Shown piece by piece: positions 21,721 through 32,234 of a DNA stretch of 64,000 nt (position 1 is the first letter of the stretch; each line of letters starts with the position of its first letter). The stretch spans positions 401,076 to 465,075 of the forward strand of contig JAOSJV010000011.1 of the NCBI GenBank assembly GCA_027493935.1. The letters run 5' to 3'. The notes beneath the pieces were generated by a model. That model was not told the DNA's origin, searched no databases, and was given only the letters and a program-made list of their open reading frames with translations. The stretch is from Burkholderiales bacterium. Lineage in GTDB: Bacteria; Pseudomonadota; Gammaproteobacteria; Burkholderiales; SG8-39. A program made the position numbers and the translations under genes.

Positions 21721-23148
21721 TCAGATGAAGGCGTAGCCGACCTGGAAGAGCTTCTCGACCCGCGGGATCATCCGCTTGTTCGCGACGAACATGATGACGT
21801 GGTCGTCCGGCTTGATCACGATGTCGTGATGGCCCATCAGGACCTGGCTGTCGCGCGTCGTCGTCGCGGCGCCCTCGACGCGCTCGGCCTGCGGCCGCTC
21901 GAGCCGGCGGACGATCGCGCCGATCGCCGCCCCGCGCGGCAGCTGGATGTCCTCGACGCGCTTGCCGATCACCTTGCAGGTCTTCTCGTCGCCGTGCGCG
22001 ATGAGCTCCAGCGCCTCGGCGGCGCCGCGGCGCAGGCTGTGCACCGCCACGACGTCCCCGCGCCGGATGCGCGTCAGCAGCTTGCCGATGGTGGCCTGCG
22101 CGGGAGAGATCGCGATATCGATCTCGCCGCCCTGCATCAGCTCGGCATACGAGCGGCGGTTGATCAGGGCGACCACGCGGCGCGCGCCCATGCGCTTGGC
22201 GAGCAGGCAGGCCATGATGTTGTTCTCGTCGTCGTTGGTGAGCGCGAGAAAGAGATCCATCTCGGCGACGTTCTCCGTCTCCAGCAGCTCCTCGTCGGTC
22301 GCGTCGCCGTGCAGCACCAGTGCGTTCGAGAGCTGCGCCGCGACCTCGGACGCCCGGCGCTTGTTGAACTCGATCAGCTTGACCTGGTAGCGCGCCTCGA
22401 GCGTCTTGGCGAGCCGCATGCCGATGTTGCCTCCGCCAGCGATCATCACGCGCTTGACCGGCTTGTCCATCCTGCGCAGCTCGTGCATCACCTTGCGCAC
22501 CTGGTCGGCGTCGGCGAGGCAGAACACCTCGTCGCCCGCCTCGACCAAGGTGTCGCCATCCGGGATAATGGCCTGGTCGCCGCGGTAGATCGCCACGATG
22601 CGCGAATCGACCGAAGGGATGTGCCGCCGCAGGTCTTTCAGCGGATGGCCCACCAGCGGCCCACCCTCGAACGCGCGCACCGCGACCATCGTGACCCGGC
22701 CGTTGGCGAAGTCGAGCACCTGCAATGCCTCGGGAAACTCGATCAGCTTGGAGATGTACTCGGTCACGATCTGCTCCGGGCAGATCGCGAAATCGACGTC
22801 GAAGCCGTCCTCGGACAGGATCTCCGGCCGCCGCATGAAGCCGGCCGCGCGCACGCGCGCGATCTTGGTCGGCGTGTTGAAGAGCTTGGAGGCGATCTTG
22901 CAGGCGACGAGATTGGTCTCGTCGCTCTGCGTCACAGCGATCAGCATGTCGGCGTCCTCGATGCCGGCCTCGGCGAGGATCCGCGGATCGGCGGCGCTGC
23001 CGGCGACCGCGCGCAGGTCGAAGCGGTCCTGCAGGTCCTTCAACTTCGACGCGTCGAGGTCGATGACCGTGATGTCGTTTTGCTCGGAAACCAGGTTCTC
23101 GGCGAGCGTCGAGCCGACCTGTCCGGCACCGAGGATGATGATCTTCAC
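21721..23148 (-). CDS. trkA: Trk potassium transport regulator TrkA
   Basis: The protein is 475 residues with two RCK modules. The first nucleotide-binding motif is IIILGAGQVGSTLAENL at the N-terminus, the second is VMIAGGGNIGMRLAKTLE near residue 236, each followed by a TrkA-C domain. TrkA is the cytosolic NAD/ATP-binding gate of TrkH. It has an extra loop near 440 (VEGAATTTRDSQV). The ATG at 23148 gives the normal N-terminus. Confidence 0.95.
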   Translation of the reverse strand: MKIIILGAGQVGSTLAENLVSEQNDITVIDLDASKLKDLQDRFDLRAVAGSAADPRILAEAGIEDADMLIAVTQSDETNLVACKIASKLFNTPTKIARVRAAGFMRRPEILSEDGFDVDFAICPEQIVTEYISKLIEFPEALQVLDFANGRVTMVAVRAFEGGPLVGHPLKDLRRHIPSVDSRIVAIYRGDQAIIPDGDTLVEAGDEVFCLADADQVRKVMHELRRMDKPVKRVMIAGGGNIGMRLAKTLEARYQVKLIEFNKRRASEVAAQLSNALVLHGDATDEELLETENVAEMDLFLALTNDDENNIMACLLAKRMGARRVVALINRRSYAELMQGGEIDIAISPAQATIGKLLTRIRRGDVVAVHSLRRGAAEALELIAHGDEKTCKVIGKRVEDIQLPRGAAIGAIVRRLERPQAERVEGAATTTRDSQVLMGHHDIVIKPDDHVIMFVANKRMIPRVEKLFQVGYAFI

Positions 23149-23220
23149 TGCGCGGCTCCGCCGTTCTTCAGCGCGCGGATTGTAGACCGTATCGTCCGCA
23201 CCGGCGCTCCCGACCGCCGG

Positions 23221-24456
23221 TCAGTCTTCCCTGCGGCCGGCATTGATCCCCAGCGCCTTCAGCTTGCGGTAGAGGTGGGTCCGCTCGAGGCCCGAGCGCT
23301 CGGCCAGCCGGCTGATCGACCCGTCGCGCGCGAGATGGTGCTCGAAGTACGCGCGCTCGAAGGCCTCGCGCGCCTCGCGCAACGGGAGATCGAGCGACAC
23401 GCCGACCCCTGCCGGCGCCGGCCGCAGCAGCACGCGCTCGACGTCGGCGGCGCCGATCTCGTCCTCGAGCGCCGCAAGCGCGGCGCTCTTGACCACCTGC
23501 TGCAGCTCGTCCAGGTTGCGCGGCCAGTCGAAGCCGCGCAGCAGGTTGAGCGCGGCGGTGGAGAAGGTCCGCGGCGGGCAGAAGCGCGACTCGACCAGGT
23601 GCGCGAGCAGCACCGGCGCGATCTCGGGGATCGCGTCTGCGAACTCGCGCAGCGCGGGCAAATGCAGCACGAGCTCCGACAGGCGCGGTACGAGGTCCGG
23701 CTCGAACCCGCGCTCGTCGACGAGCTTGCGCGGATCCCCGGAGCAGAACGACACGATGCGCACCTGGCTGCGGTCGGCGCGCGCGGCGACGAAAGCCAGG
23801 CTGCGCTGTTGCGCCTTCGAGAGCGCCGCGACGTCCTCGACGAACAGGATGCCGCCGCCGGCGCGCGCCAGCAGGTCCTGCGGCGCCTCGCCGAGGCCCT
23901 GAGCCGCGGGCACGAACGGCGTGTTCGGCCGCTGCAGCTCGCGTGCATAGACTTCCGGCTGCGTTCCGGGCTCCCCGCGCAGGAGCAGCGGCGCGCCCAC
24001 GGCGGCGAGCTGCGCCAGGCGCTTGCGCATCTCCGCGATGACCGGAGAGCGCCCGAGCCGCGCGAGCGTCAGCCGCGATTCGGTCCGCGGCTCTGCGCTG
24101 CGCAGCGCGCGTTTCACGGTGCCGAGCAGCTTCTGCAGCGCGATCGGCTTCTCCAGGAAGTCCATCGCGCCGATGCGCGTCGCCTCCACTGCCGTGTCGA
24201 TCGTCGCGTGGCCCGACATCATGACCACCGGCATGTTCAGCGCTCCGCCGGCGGCCCACTCCTTCAGGAGCGAGATGCCGTCGGTGTCCGGCATCCAGAT
24301 ATCGAGCAGCACGAGGTCCGGCCGATCGCGCGCGCGCTCCTCGCGCGCCGCGGTCGCGTTCTCGGCCAGGCGCACCGTGTGCCCCTCCTCGGACAGGATC
24401 TCCGACAAGAGCTCCCGGATCCCCACCTCGTCGTCGACCACCAGAATCGATGCCAT
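23221..24456 (-). CDS. ntrX: NtrX-type response regulator with degenerate AAA+ domain
   Basis: The protein is 411 residues: a receiver domain (VVDDE, LLDIWMPDTDG with the phospho-Asp near residue 53, Lys near 104), a central AAA+-like domain and a Fis-type C-terminal helix-turn-helix (ISRLAERSGLERTHLYRKLKALGI). The Walker A region reads GEPGTQPE in place of GESGTGKE, and no GAFTGA loop is seen, so ATP hydrolysis and sigma-54 activation are unlikely. It directly follows ntrY. NtrYX systems in Betaproteobacteria respond to nitrogen or redox cues; the target genes are not visible. Confidence 0.85.
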   Translation of the reverse strand: MASILVVDDEVGIRELLSEILSEEGHTVRLAENATAAREERARDRPDLVLLDIWMPDTDGISLLKEWAAGGALNMPVVMMSGHATIDTAVEATRIGAMDFLEKPIALQKLLGTVKRALRSAEPRTESRLTLARLGRSPVIAEMRKRLAQLAAVGAPLLLRGEPGTQPEVYARELQRPNTPFVPAAQGLGEAPQDLLARAGGGILFVEDVAALSKAQQRSLAFVAARADRSQVRIVSFCSGDPRKLVDERGFEPDLVPRLSELVLHLPALREFADAIPEIAPVLLAHLVESRFCPPRTFSTAALNLLRGFDWPRNLDELQQVVKSAALAALEDEIGAADVERVLLRPAPAGVGVSLDLPLREAREAFERAYFEHHLARDGSISRLAERSGLERTHLYRKLKALGINAGRRED

Positions 24457-26621
24457 TGCGCCGCCTCTTTCGCCGCCTCTTCCGTCGCCTCGTTCGGTTC
24501 CGCCGCGCGTTGCCGCCCGCTACGCCGCGAGGGGGAAGCGCGACGGTCACTGCCGCGCCCTCCTGCGGTCGATTCTCGATCGACACCGTGCCGTGGTGCT
24601 CGTCGACGATCTTCTTCACGATCGCCAGTCCGAGCCCGGTACCCTTGGGCTTGGTGGTCACGTACGGCTCGAATGCGCGCTTGAGGACGCTCTCGCTGAA
24701 CCCGCCCCCGTTGTCGGCGACGCACAGCCGCACGCGCTCGCCGGCCCGATCGGTGCGCACTTCTATGCGCGGATCCTGCCGCCCAGCCAGCGCATCCTGG
24801 GCGTTCTGCAGGAGGTTGTGTATGACCTGCCTCAACTGAGCGGGGTCGGCGCGCACCGGCGGCAGACCGCTTCCCAGCCGCAGATGCACCGGCACGGCTG
24901 AATGCTCGTACAGGGCGTAGACGTCCGTCACCAGCGCGTTCAGGTCGAGCGGACGCAGCATCGGCGCGGGCAGCCGCGCGTACTCCCGGAACTCGTCGAC
25001 CATGCTCTTCAGCGCCGCGACCTGCGTGACGATCGTGCTCGTAGCGCGCTCGAGCGCCTGCGCATGCTCGACCGGCAGCCGGCCGCCGAGCCGGGCCTGG
25101 AGCCGCTCCGCCGAGAGCTGGATCGGGGTGAGCGGGTTCTTGATCTCGTGCGCGAGCCGCCGCGCGACCTCGCCCCACGCGGTTGCGCGCTGCGCTGCGA
25201 TGAGCTGGGTGATATCGTCGAACACGACGACGTAGCCCGCGCCCGCCGGCTCGGGCAGCCGCGAGCCGCGCGCCAGGATGATCTGGCCGCCAGCGAGCTC
25301 GATCTGGCGCTGCCAGGAGCCCGCGCCCGACGCGCTGAATCCGCTGCGGATTTCCGCGCCGAGCGCGTCGAATATCGCCGTGCCGGCGAGCGGCCCCGCC
25401 AGCGCAGCGCCCGGGATCCTCGCCGAGGATGGCGCCTGCTCCTGCATTCGCGATCTGCAAGCGGAACGACTCGTCGAACGTGAGCACCCCGGCCGACAGG
25501 TTCGCGAGGATGTTCTCGAGGTAGGCCCTGGCGCTCTCGACCTGCTCGCGCGTCGCCTCTGCGACCGCGCGCGCCTGTCCAAGCTGCTCTGTCATCGCGT
25601 TGAACGACCGCGTGAGGACCCCGAGTTCGTCGGCGGTGGTGACCCGGGCGCGCCGGCTGAAATCGCCCCGGGCGACGGCCTGGGTCGCCTCGGCGAGCAC
25701 GGCGAGCGGCTCCGACAGGCGCCGCGACAGCACGAAGGCAAGCGCGATCGACAGGAACAGCGAGAGCAGCAAGGTAAGCGTAAGCGTGATGAGATAGATC
25801 CGCTTCAGACCCGCGCGCAGCAGCGCGAGCTCGCGGTAATCGCCGTAGACCGATTGCACCGTCTCCGCGCTCTCGGCGAGCGCCGCGGGCACGCGCTGCA
25901 CCACCTGCAGCCAGCGCGTCTCCTCCGACAGCGCAGCGGCCGAGAGCGGGACGATCACGCGCATGAGTAGCCCACGCTCGCCGACGCCCTCGATCGCCGC
26001 GTACTCGCGCGCCGAGCGTGCAGCGCGCAGCGCGTGCGCGGGCGGCGGGTCCGCCACGAGCTGCATCAGCTCGCGCGATGCGCTCGCGAGCACCGAACCG
26101 CTGCCTGCGACGAGCGCCACGTCGTCGGCCCCGGCCTGCTCCCGCAGCCGGTTCAGCGCCACCGACTGCACCGCCGGCGACAGCTCGGAGAGGTCGAGCG
26201 CCATGGTGCGCGACTTGCGCCGCAGATCCGCCAGCATGTTGTCGAGCACGCTGCGGCCGAGATCGAGCCCCTTCTCGAGCGCGGTATCCACGCGCACGTT
26301 GAACCACGACTCGATGCTGCGAGTGAGGAACTGCACCGAGACCGTGTATACCAGGACACCCGGCACGATCGCCATCACGACGAAGATCGCGAGAAACCGA
26401 AGCGTGAGGCGCGAGCCGAACACCCGCGCCCTCAGCGCGCGCCGCAGCATAAGCAGCTGGTAGGCGACCAGGACGAAGAGCCCGGCGGCAAGCACGCCGT
26501 TCAGAACGAGGAGCAGCGGGTAGTGGCGTGCGAGCAGCGTCGTGGTGGCGCTCGACCCGGCCGCGAGCAGGAACACCAGGATGCCAGAAAGCGCCGCGCA
26601 GACGACGAGCAGGTAAGTCAT
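24457..26621 (-). CDS. ntrY: NtrY-type membrane sensor histidine kinase; indel(s)
   Basis: The N-terminal part has four membrane helices, a large extracytoplasmic or linker region and a HAMP segment (SRRLSEPLAVLAEATQAVARGDFSRRARV). After a frame change at about 25420-25432 come the PAS remnant, the H-box LAHEIKNPLTPIQLSAERLQ with the phospho-His, the N-box LLQNAQDAL and G-boxes DNGGGFS and GTGLGLAIV. The ATG at 26621 overlaps the preceding stop. No stop codon exists in the kinase frame before ntrX, so another indel near the 3' end is likely and the exact C-terminus is unknown. Confidence 0.85.
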
Positions 26622-27265
26622 CGGCCGTCCCGGTCCGTGCCGTCGTCGCCCGCGCCCGCGGCGGCATCCTCGCCCGGAGCCGGCGACGACTCGAACGCCC
26701 AGCGGTGCCACGGCGAAGCGAGGGTCCAGTCGCGGTTGGCGAGTGCGCTCACCTGGAACGGCTTCGGCAGCTGGGTGAGGTCGAGCCGCACCCGCGTTGC
26801 AGCGACATGGGTCGTGTCCGGCGCGAGCTGCCCGCGCTCGATCACGATCCATCCGCGCACGGTGCCCAGCACACGCAGCGCCTCTCCGAGCGCCGGATAG
26901 GTCCGGTGCAGGCTGCCTGAGCTCAGTCGATAGGTGCGCGTGAGCGCGTGGTACGAGAGCCGCAAGGAGCGCGCGGCGGTGGCGACGCGCTCGTCGAGCC
27001 AGTACCAGCGCGGCCGCGTGCACTCGAACTCGATCACGAAGTAGAGCGCCACCCCCTTGTGCAGCGCGTCTTCGAGCCGCGCGGTCAGGTCGAGATCGAA
27101 GTCGGCGTCCAGCGCGTAGCCCTCCTCGATCGGCTCGAGACGTGCGCCGCGCACCGCGACCTCGTCGGCAAGCGCCGCCGGCGGCAGCGCGAGCGACGAC
27201 GCGAGCAGCGGCAATGCAGCGACCATTGCGATGGCCGCCTGGCGGCGTATCGGCGCCCGGAGCAT
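26618..27265 (-). CDS. DUF4390-type exported protein
   Basis: The protein is 215 residues with an N-terminal signal sequence (IAMVAALPLLASSLALPPAALA). The body (DADFDLDLTARLEDALHKGVALYFVIEFE, then LSYHALTRTYRLS and GEALRVLGTVRGW) matches my memory of the DUF4390 family that sits between rsmB and ntrY in Betaproteobacteria. Its function is not known. Its stop overlaps the ntrY ATG, indicating translational coupling; a role in NtrY signalling is a guess from position only. Confidence 0.75.
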   Translation of the reverse strand: MLRAPIRRQAAIAMVAALPLLASSLALPPAALADEVAVRGARLEPIEEGYALDADFDLDLTARLEDALHKGVALYFVIEFECTRPRWYWLDERVATAARSLRLSYHALTRTYRLSSGSLHRTYPALGEALRVLGTVRGWIVIERGQLAPDTTHVAATRVRLDLTQLPKPFQVSALANRDWTLASPWHRWAFESSPAPGEDAAAGAGDDGTDRDGR

Positions 27266-27270
27266 CGTGA

Positions 27271-28530
27271 TCAGGACGTTTTCTGCAGCAAGGCGTAGTA
27301 GAAGCCGTCGTGATCCGCGTCGGGCAGCAGCTGAGCGCCGTCGAGGGCGGGTGCCGCGAGGCGGGTCGCATCGGCGTGCCGCGCCAGAAACTCGTTCACG
27401 ACGGCGCCGTTCTCCGTGTCGAACACCGAGCAGGTTGCGTAGAGCAATTTACCACCCGCCCCGAGGAGCCGCCACAATGCCGCGAGCAGCCTGGTCTGCT
27501 GCGTCGCGAACCGGTCGACGTCCGCGGCGCGGCGCAGCCACTTGACGTCCGGATACCGGCGCACCACGCCGGAAGCGGTGCAGGGCGCATCGAGCAGAAT
27601 GCGCTGGAACGGTCGTCCGTCCCACCATGCTTCGGGCGCCAGCGCGTCGCCCGCGAGCACGCGGGCCGCCAGCCCGAGCCGCTCGAGCGCCGCGTGCAGA
27701 CGCTGCAGACGCGCCTCGTCGACGTCGAGCGCGGTGAGCTCCACTGGCGCGAGCTCGGCGAGATGCGCCGCCTTGCCGCCGGGCGCGGCACAGGCATCGA
27801 GCACCCGCTGGCCCGGCGCGAGGTCGAGGAGCGGCGCGGCGAGCTGCGCGCCGGCGTCCTGGACCGAGACGAGCCCGGCGTCGAATCCGGGCACCGCCTC
27901 GACCGGGCGCGGAGTCGCGAGACGCACCGCGTGGGGCCCGACCCGCCGCGCCTCGATCCCCTCGGCCGCAAGCCGCGCGAGATACTCCTCGACACGGGCG
28001 CGGCGGACGTTCACGCGCAGCGTCATCGGCGGGTGCGTGTTGCCGGCCGCGAGCAGCCGTTCCCAGGCGTCGGGGTACTGCGTGCGCACCCGATCGATCC
28101 ACCACTGCGGATGGCGGTAGCGGCCCTCGTCGGTCGCGGCGGCGCGCGACTCGAGCGCGGCGCGATCGCGCAGGTAGCCGCGCAGCACCGCGTTCACGAG
28201 CCCCTTGGCGGAGGCGATGCGCAGCCGCGCGACGGCGTCGACAGCCTGGCTCACAACGGCGTGCTGCGGTCGCCCGGCGCGCAACGCGCGCAAAGCGGTG
28301 ACGAGCAACGCGCGCACTTGCGGATCGGACGGCATGCGATGCACGAGGCCGGCGACAAGCGCGTCGCCGACGCCGTAGTCGCGCAGCGTTCCGTACACGA
28401 GCTCGAGCACCGCGGGCCGCAGCGGCGCCGCCGCCCGCAGCGCCGCGAGGCTCTGCCCGGCGGCCACCCGGGCGACCAGGCGGCTCGCGTCGGCGAGATC
28501 TTCCGCGAGGCTGTAGGAGTGGCGGGGCAC
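27271..28530 (-). CDS. rsmB: 16S rRNA m5C967 methyltransferase
   Basis: The protein is 419 residues. It has an N-terminal NusB-like helical domain (to about residue 140), then a SAM-dependent domain with LDACAAPGGKAAHLAEL, the DAPCTASGVVRRYPDVKW motif IV and ATCSVF motif VI containing the catalytic Cys pair. RsmB methylates C967 of 16S rRNA. It lies directly upstream of the DUF4390 gene, 5 bp apart. Confidence 0.95.
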   Translation of the reverse strand: MPRHSYSLAEDLADASRLVARVAAGQSLAALRAAAPLRPAVLELVYGTLRDYGVGDALVAGLVHRMPSDPQVRALLVTALRALRAGRPQHAVVSQAVDAVARLRIASAKGLVNAVLRGYLRDRAALESRAAATDEGRYRHPQWWIDRVRTQYPDAWERLLAAGNTHPPMTLRVNVRRARVEEYLARLAAEGIEARRVGPHAVRLATPRPVEAVPGFDAGLVSVQDAGAQLAAPLLDLAPGQRVLDACAAPGGKAAHLAELAPVELTALDVDEARLQRLHAALERLGLAARVLAGDALAPEAWWDGRPFQRILLDAPCTASGVVRRYPDVKWLRRAADVDRFATQQTRLLAALWRLLGAGGKLLYATCSVFDTENGAVVNEFLARHADATRLAAPALDGAQLLPDADHDGFYYALLQKTS

Positions 28531-28576
28531 GGCGAGGCGCGCAATTATAGTCGCGCGCCTCGCCGCCAGCGTGCGC

Positions 28577-29413
28577 TCAGGCGAGGGCGCGCAGGCGCGC
28601 GACGCGCTCCTCGGTGGCCGGGTGGGTGCTGAAGAGCCCCTTGAGTCCGCCGCCCGACAACGGATTGACGATCATCATCTGCGCCGTCGCCGGATGGGCT
28701 TCGGCCGCTTCGAGCGTGATGCCGCGCGCGTAGTGGTCGATCTTCACCAGCGCGTCGGCCAGCGCATGCGGGTCGCCCGAGATCTCGGCGCCGCCGCGGT
28801 CGGCTCCGAACTCGCGCGTGCGCGAGATCGCGAACTGGATCAGCATCGCGGCGATCGGCGCGAACAGCATCACCAGAATCGCAAGCAGCGGATTTCCGCC
28901 TTCACGGTTGTTGCCGCCGAAGAACAGACCGAACTGCGCGAGCGTCGCGATCGCGCCCGCGATGGTCGCCGACAGCGTGGAGATGAGGATGTCGCGATGT
29001 TTCACGTGTGCGAGCTCGTGCGCCATCACGCCGCGCAGCTCGCGCGGGGAGAGCAGCCGCAGGATGCCGGTCGTTGCGGCGACCGCGGCGTTCTGCGGAT
29101 TGCGGCCGGTGGCGAAGGCGTTGGGCTGCGCCTCGTCGATGAGATACACCCGCGGCATGGGGAGCCCTGCGCGCCCGGCGAGTTCCCTCACCATGTCATA
29201 GAGCTGCGGCGCGGTGGTTTCGTCCACTTCCTGCGCGCGGTACATCCGCAGCACCATCTTGTCGGAAAACCAGTAGGCGAAGAAATTCATCGCGCCGCCG
29301 ATTGCGAGCGCGACCACCATGCCCTGCGTGCCGCCCAAGGCACCGCCCACGGCGCCGAACAGCGCCAGAATCCCGGCCATCAGGATGGTGGTCTTGAGCC
29401 AGTTGCCGATCAT
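28577..29413 (-). CDS. htpX: Membrane zinc protease HtpX (M48 family)
   Basis: The protein is 278 residues with two N-terminal membrane helices, the zinc-binding [12 protein letters not shown] motif (HExxH near residue 130) and a later helix pair. The third ligand Glu is expected in [13 protein letters not shown] near 205. HtpX degrades misfolded inner-membrane proteins. The ATG at 29413 gives a standard N-terminus ([12 protein letters not shown]). Confidence 0.94.
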   Translation of the reverse strand: MIGNWLKTTILMAGILALFGAVGGALGGTQGMVVALAIGGAMNFFAYWFSDKMVLRMYRAQEVDETTAPQLYDMVRELAGRAGLPMPRVYLIDEAQPNAFATGRNPQNAAVAATTGILRLLSPRELRGVMAHELAHVKHRDILISTLSATIAGAIATLAQFGLFFGGNNREGGNPLLAILVMLFAPIAAMLIQFAISRTREFGADRGGAEISGDPHALADALVKIDHYARGITLEAAEAHPATAQMMIVNPLSGGGLKGLFSTHPATEERVARLRALA

Positions 29414-29478
29414 GCTTTGCTCCGTCCAGGAAATCGCCCGATTGCGACGTCCGTTAGATTGGGATTTCTATCAAGGAT

Positions 29479-30429
29479 TCAAGTCGTTGCGACCTCGAAT
29501 CGGTCGCCCGCAGCGACCGCGAATCCGCGCCGGAGTTCCGCCACGGAAAGACGCTTCCCGCCTGCGCGCTGCAGTTCGGCGAGCACCAGCGCACCGTGGC
29601 CGCACGCGACCACGAGTCCGTCGTCGCCGACTGCGACGACGGTGCCCGGCGACACACCCGTGGCGTCGTTCCCCGTGCGCGCCGGCCTGGCGCGCCAGAT
29701 CTTGAGCTCGGTGCCGCGTAGGCGTGCGATGGCGCCGGGCACCGGATCGAACGCCCGCACCTGGCGCGCGATCTCGACCGCCGGTCGGCGCCAGTCGATG
29801 CGGGTCTCGGCCTTGTCGAGCTTCGCGGCGTAGGTGGCGCCGGCGGCGCGCTGCGGCTCCGGCTTGGCGGTGCCGGCAGCGAGCAGTTCGAGCGCCTCGA
29901 CGACCAGGCGCGCGCCGAGGGCAGCGAGCCGATCGTGCAGCGTGCCAGCGGTGTCGTCTGCACCGATCGGCGTCTCGGCGGCGAGGAGAACGGGGCCGGT
30001 GTCCAGTCCCGCGTCCATCTGCAGGATCGAGATGCCGGTCCGCGCATCGCCGGCGAGGAGGGCGCGCTGGATCGGCGCGGCACCGCGCCAACGCGGCAGC
30101 AGCGATGCGTGGATATTGATCGCGCCCAGCCGCGGGATCTCGAGCACCGCCTGCGGAAGAATCAGGCCGTAGGCAGCCACGACCATCACCTCCGGCGCTA
30201 CGGCCCGCAGGCGCGCCAGCACGGCGGCGTCTCTGAGCGTCGCCGGCTGGAACACCGATAGCCCGAGCTCCTGCGCCGCTCGCTTGACGGGACTGACCGT
30301 TTGGCTCAAGCCGCGGCCGGCAGGCCGATCAGGCTGAGTAAGTACTAACATGATATGGTGTCCCGCGGCGCGAACAGCTCGCAGCGCCGTCACCGCAAAC
30401 TCGGGCGTGCCTGCGAACAGGACGCGCAT
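29479..30429 (-). CDS. fmt: Methionyl-tRNA formyltransferase
   Basis: The protein is 316 residues. The formyl-folate catalytic region [25 protein letters not shown] (about residues 104-130) and the [16 protein letters not shown] segment are typical, followed by an OB-fold C-terminal domain. It formylates initiator Met-tRNA and is encoded 18 bp downstream of def, with which it works in the N-formyl cycle. Confidence 0.95.
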   Translation of the reverse strand: MRVLFAGTPEFAVTALRAVRAAGHHIMLVLTQPDRPAGRGLSQTVSPVKRAAQELGLSVFQPATLRDAAVLARLRAVAPEVMVVAAYGLILPQAVLEIPRLGAINIHASLLPRWRGAAPIQRALLAGDARTGISILQMDAGLDTGPVLLAAETPIGADDTAGTLHDRLAALGARLVVEALELLAAGTAKPEPQRAAGATYAAKLDKAETRIDWRRPAVEIARQVRAFDPVPGAIARLRGTELKIWRARPARTGNDATGVSPGTVVAVGDDGLVVACGHGALVLAELQRAGGKRLSVAELRRGFAVAAGDRFEVATT

Positions 30430-30447
30430 GGACTGCGCAGGGGTGCC

Positions 30448-30960
30448 TCAGGCCGCCGCGGCCGCGCGTCGGCTTTGCTTCTGCATCCGGGCGCGGATGC
30501 GGGTCTGTTTCAGCCGCGAGAGGTACTCGACGAAGACCTTGCCTTCGAGGTGATCGATCTCGTGCTGGATGCACACGGCGAGAAGGCCCTCGGCATCGAG
30601 TTCGAACGGCTTACCCTCTGCGCCGAGCGCGCGTACTTTGACCTTCGCGGCGCGATCGACCTTTTCATACACTCCAGGCACCGACAGGCAGCCCTCCTCG
30701 CACTCCTGGAGGCCTTCGGCCGCGACGATCTCGGGATTGATGAGTACGAGCAGCTCGTCGCGCGTCTCCGAGATGTCGATTACGATAACCCGGCGATGGA
30801 CGTTCACCTGGGTCGCCGCCAGTCCGATTCCAGGCGCCGCGTACATCGTTTCGGCCATATCCCGGACGAGTTGGCGTACTTCGTCGTCCACCTCCCGGAC
30901 CGGTGCCGCCAGGGTGTGCAAGCGTTCGTCCGGGTAGCGAAGGATAGCTAGTGTTGCCAC
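30448..30960 (-). CDS. def: Peptide deformylase
   Basis: The protein is 170 residues with the three metal and active-site motifs: GIGLAATQV (about 45), EGCLSVPG (about 90) and [12 protein letters not shown] (about 132). It removes the N-formyl group from nascent proteins. The C-terminal tail is Lys/Arg-rich and ends in an alanine run. It is divergent from the LysM gene across an AT-rich promoter region. Confidence 0.96.
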   Translation of the reverse strand: MATLAILRYPDERLHTLAAPVREVDDEVRQLVRDMAETMYAAPGIGLAATQVNVHRRVIVIDISETRDELLVLINPEIVAAEGLQECEEGCLSVPGVYEKVDRAAKVKVRALGAEGKPFELDAEGLLAVCIQHEIDHLEGKVFVEYLSRLKQTRIRARMQKQSRRAAAAA

Positions 30961-31077
30961 AAATACTTGCTGCGTGAATTAATTACGTGCAAAATCTCAA
31001 CGATTCCCTGAGACTGGCGCGGGCCCGATAATGAATTCAATGCCTTGCCAACGGGGTTAGATGGGGTCGAGGTGCCT
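30961..31077. promoter_or_regulatory. AT-rich divergent promoter region between def and the LysM gene
   Basis: This 117-bp gap is strikingly AT-rich for the window (for example TGAATTAATTACG near 30980 and GATAATGAATTC near 31027). A possible -10, GATAAT at 31027-31032, faces the LysM gene with a weak -35 (TTCCCT at 31004-31009, 17-bp spacer). I could not fix the def promoter. Confidence 0.4.
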
Positions 31078-32211
31078 ATGTTCAAAAAGTCTAGCATAGC
31101 GTTCTTGCTCGCCTTCGCCCTCGCCGTGCCGGTGGTCGCGCAGCAGCCCGATCCGCGCCGCGACGGGAACGTTGTGCAGATCCGGCCGGATGCGCCCGAG
31201 CGCTACACGGTGCGGAAAGGCGATACGCTGTGGGGGATTTCGTCGCGGTTCTTGAAGGAGCCGTGGCGGTGGCCGGAGATCTGGCGCCTGAACAGCCCCG
31301 AGATCCGCAATCCGCACCTCATCTACCCCGGCGACGTCATCGTGTTCGATCGCGCCAGCGGGCGGCTGTCGATCGAGCGCGTGCAGCCGCGCGTGCGCGA
31401 GGAGCGGCTCGCCGGCGAGGCGATCCCGAGCATCCCGCCGCGCGTCATCGAGCCTTTCCTCACCCAGCCGCTCGTGATCGAGCGCGACGGGTTGAAGAAC
31501 GCGCCGGAGATCGTCGCCACCGAGCTCGGCCGCTACAACGTGGGCCAGGGCAACCGGATCTACGTCGAAGGCATCGCCGAGAGCGCCGAGCCCGTCTGGT
31601 ACATGTACCGGCAGGGGCGCCCAATCATCGATCCCGAAACGCGGCGAACACTCGGCTTCGAGGCGATCAATCTCGGCACCGCGCGCGTTGCCAAGCGCGG
31701 GCACCCGAGCACGCTCGAGATCCTCAAGTCGACGCGCGAGGTGAGCCAGGGCGACCGGCTGGTCGCGGTGGGGCCCGCCCGCGTCTACAATTACGTTCCG
31801 CGCAAGCCGAATGCGAGCATCGACGCCCGCGTGGTGATGATCTCCGACGGCGAGACCGACACGCGCGCCGACATCTACGGCGACCAGCAATCGTCGCTGC
31901 TCGAGGACGACCGGAGCGTGGGCAGCTTCCGCCGCGAGGCCGGGCCGCTGCAGGTCGTCGTGCTGAACAAGGGCGCCAAGGACGGCCTCGAGCTCGGCCA
32001 CGTGCTCGCGCTCTACCGCAGCTTCGTGGTGCGCAACGATCGCAGCGTCGGGTCGTTCTACATGGGTGAGCCGCGCAAGCCCGACGTGACGCTGCCTGAG
32101 CAGCGCTACGGGCTCGTGTTCGTTTTCCGCACCTTCGAGAACGTCTCGTTCGCGCTCGTAGTGCAGGCCTCGGAGCCGGTCACGCCGCGCGACGTCGCGC
32201 GCACGCCCTGA
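31078..32211 (+). CDS. Exported LysM-domain protein
   Basis: The protein is 377 residues. The signal sequence MFKKSSIAFLLAFALAVPVVAQ is followed by a LysM module (YTVRKGDTLWGISSRFLKEPWRWPEIWRLN...IYPGDVI, about residues 43-92) and a long C-terminal region. LysM binds peptidoglycan, so the protein is probably periplasmic or envelope-associated. The gene is regularly placed before dprA in Betaproteobacteria; its exact function is not known to me. The inner ATG at 31078 fits the signal peptide and has a GAGG site. Confidence 0.85.
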   Translation: MFKKSSIAFLLAFALAVPVVAQQPDPRRDGNVVQIRPDAPERYTVRKGDTLWGISSRFLKEPWRWPEIWRLNSPEIRNPHLIYPGDVIVFDRASGRLSIERVQPRVREERLAGEAIPSIPPRVIEPFLTQPLVIERDGLKNAPEIVATELGRYNVGQGNRIYVEGIAESAEPVWYMYRQGRPIIDPETRRTLGFEAINLGTARVAKRGHPSTLEILKSTREVSQGDRLVAVGPARVYNYVPRKPNASIDARVVMISDGETDTRADIYGDQQSSLLEDDRSVGSFRREAGPLQVVVLNKGAKDGLELGHVLALYRSFVVRNDRSVGSFYMGEPRKPDVTLPEQRYGLVFVFRTFENVSFALVVQASEPVTPRDVARTP

Positions 32212-32234
32212 GCGATCGGCGCGCGCGGGCGGCG

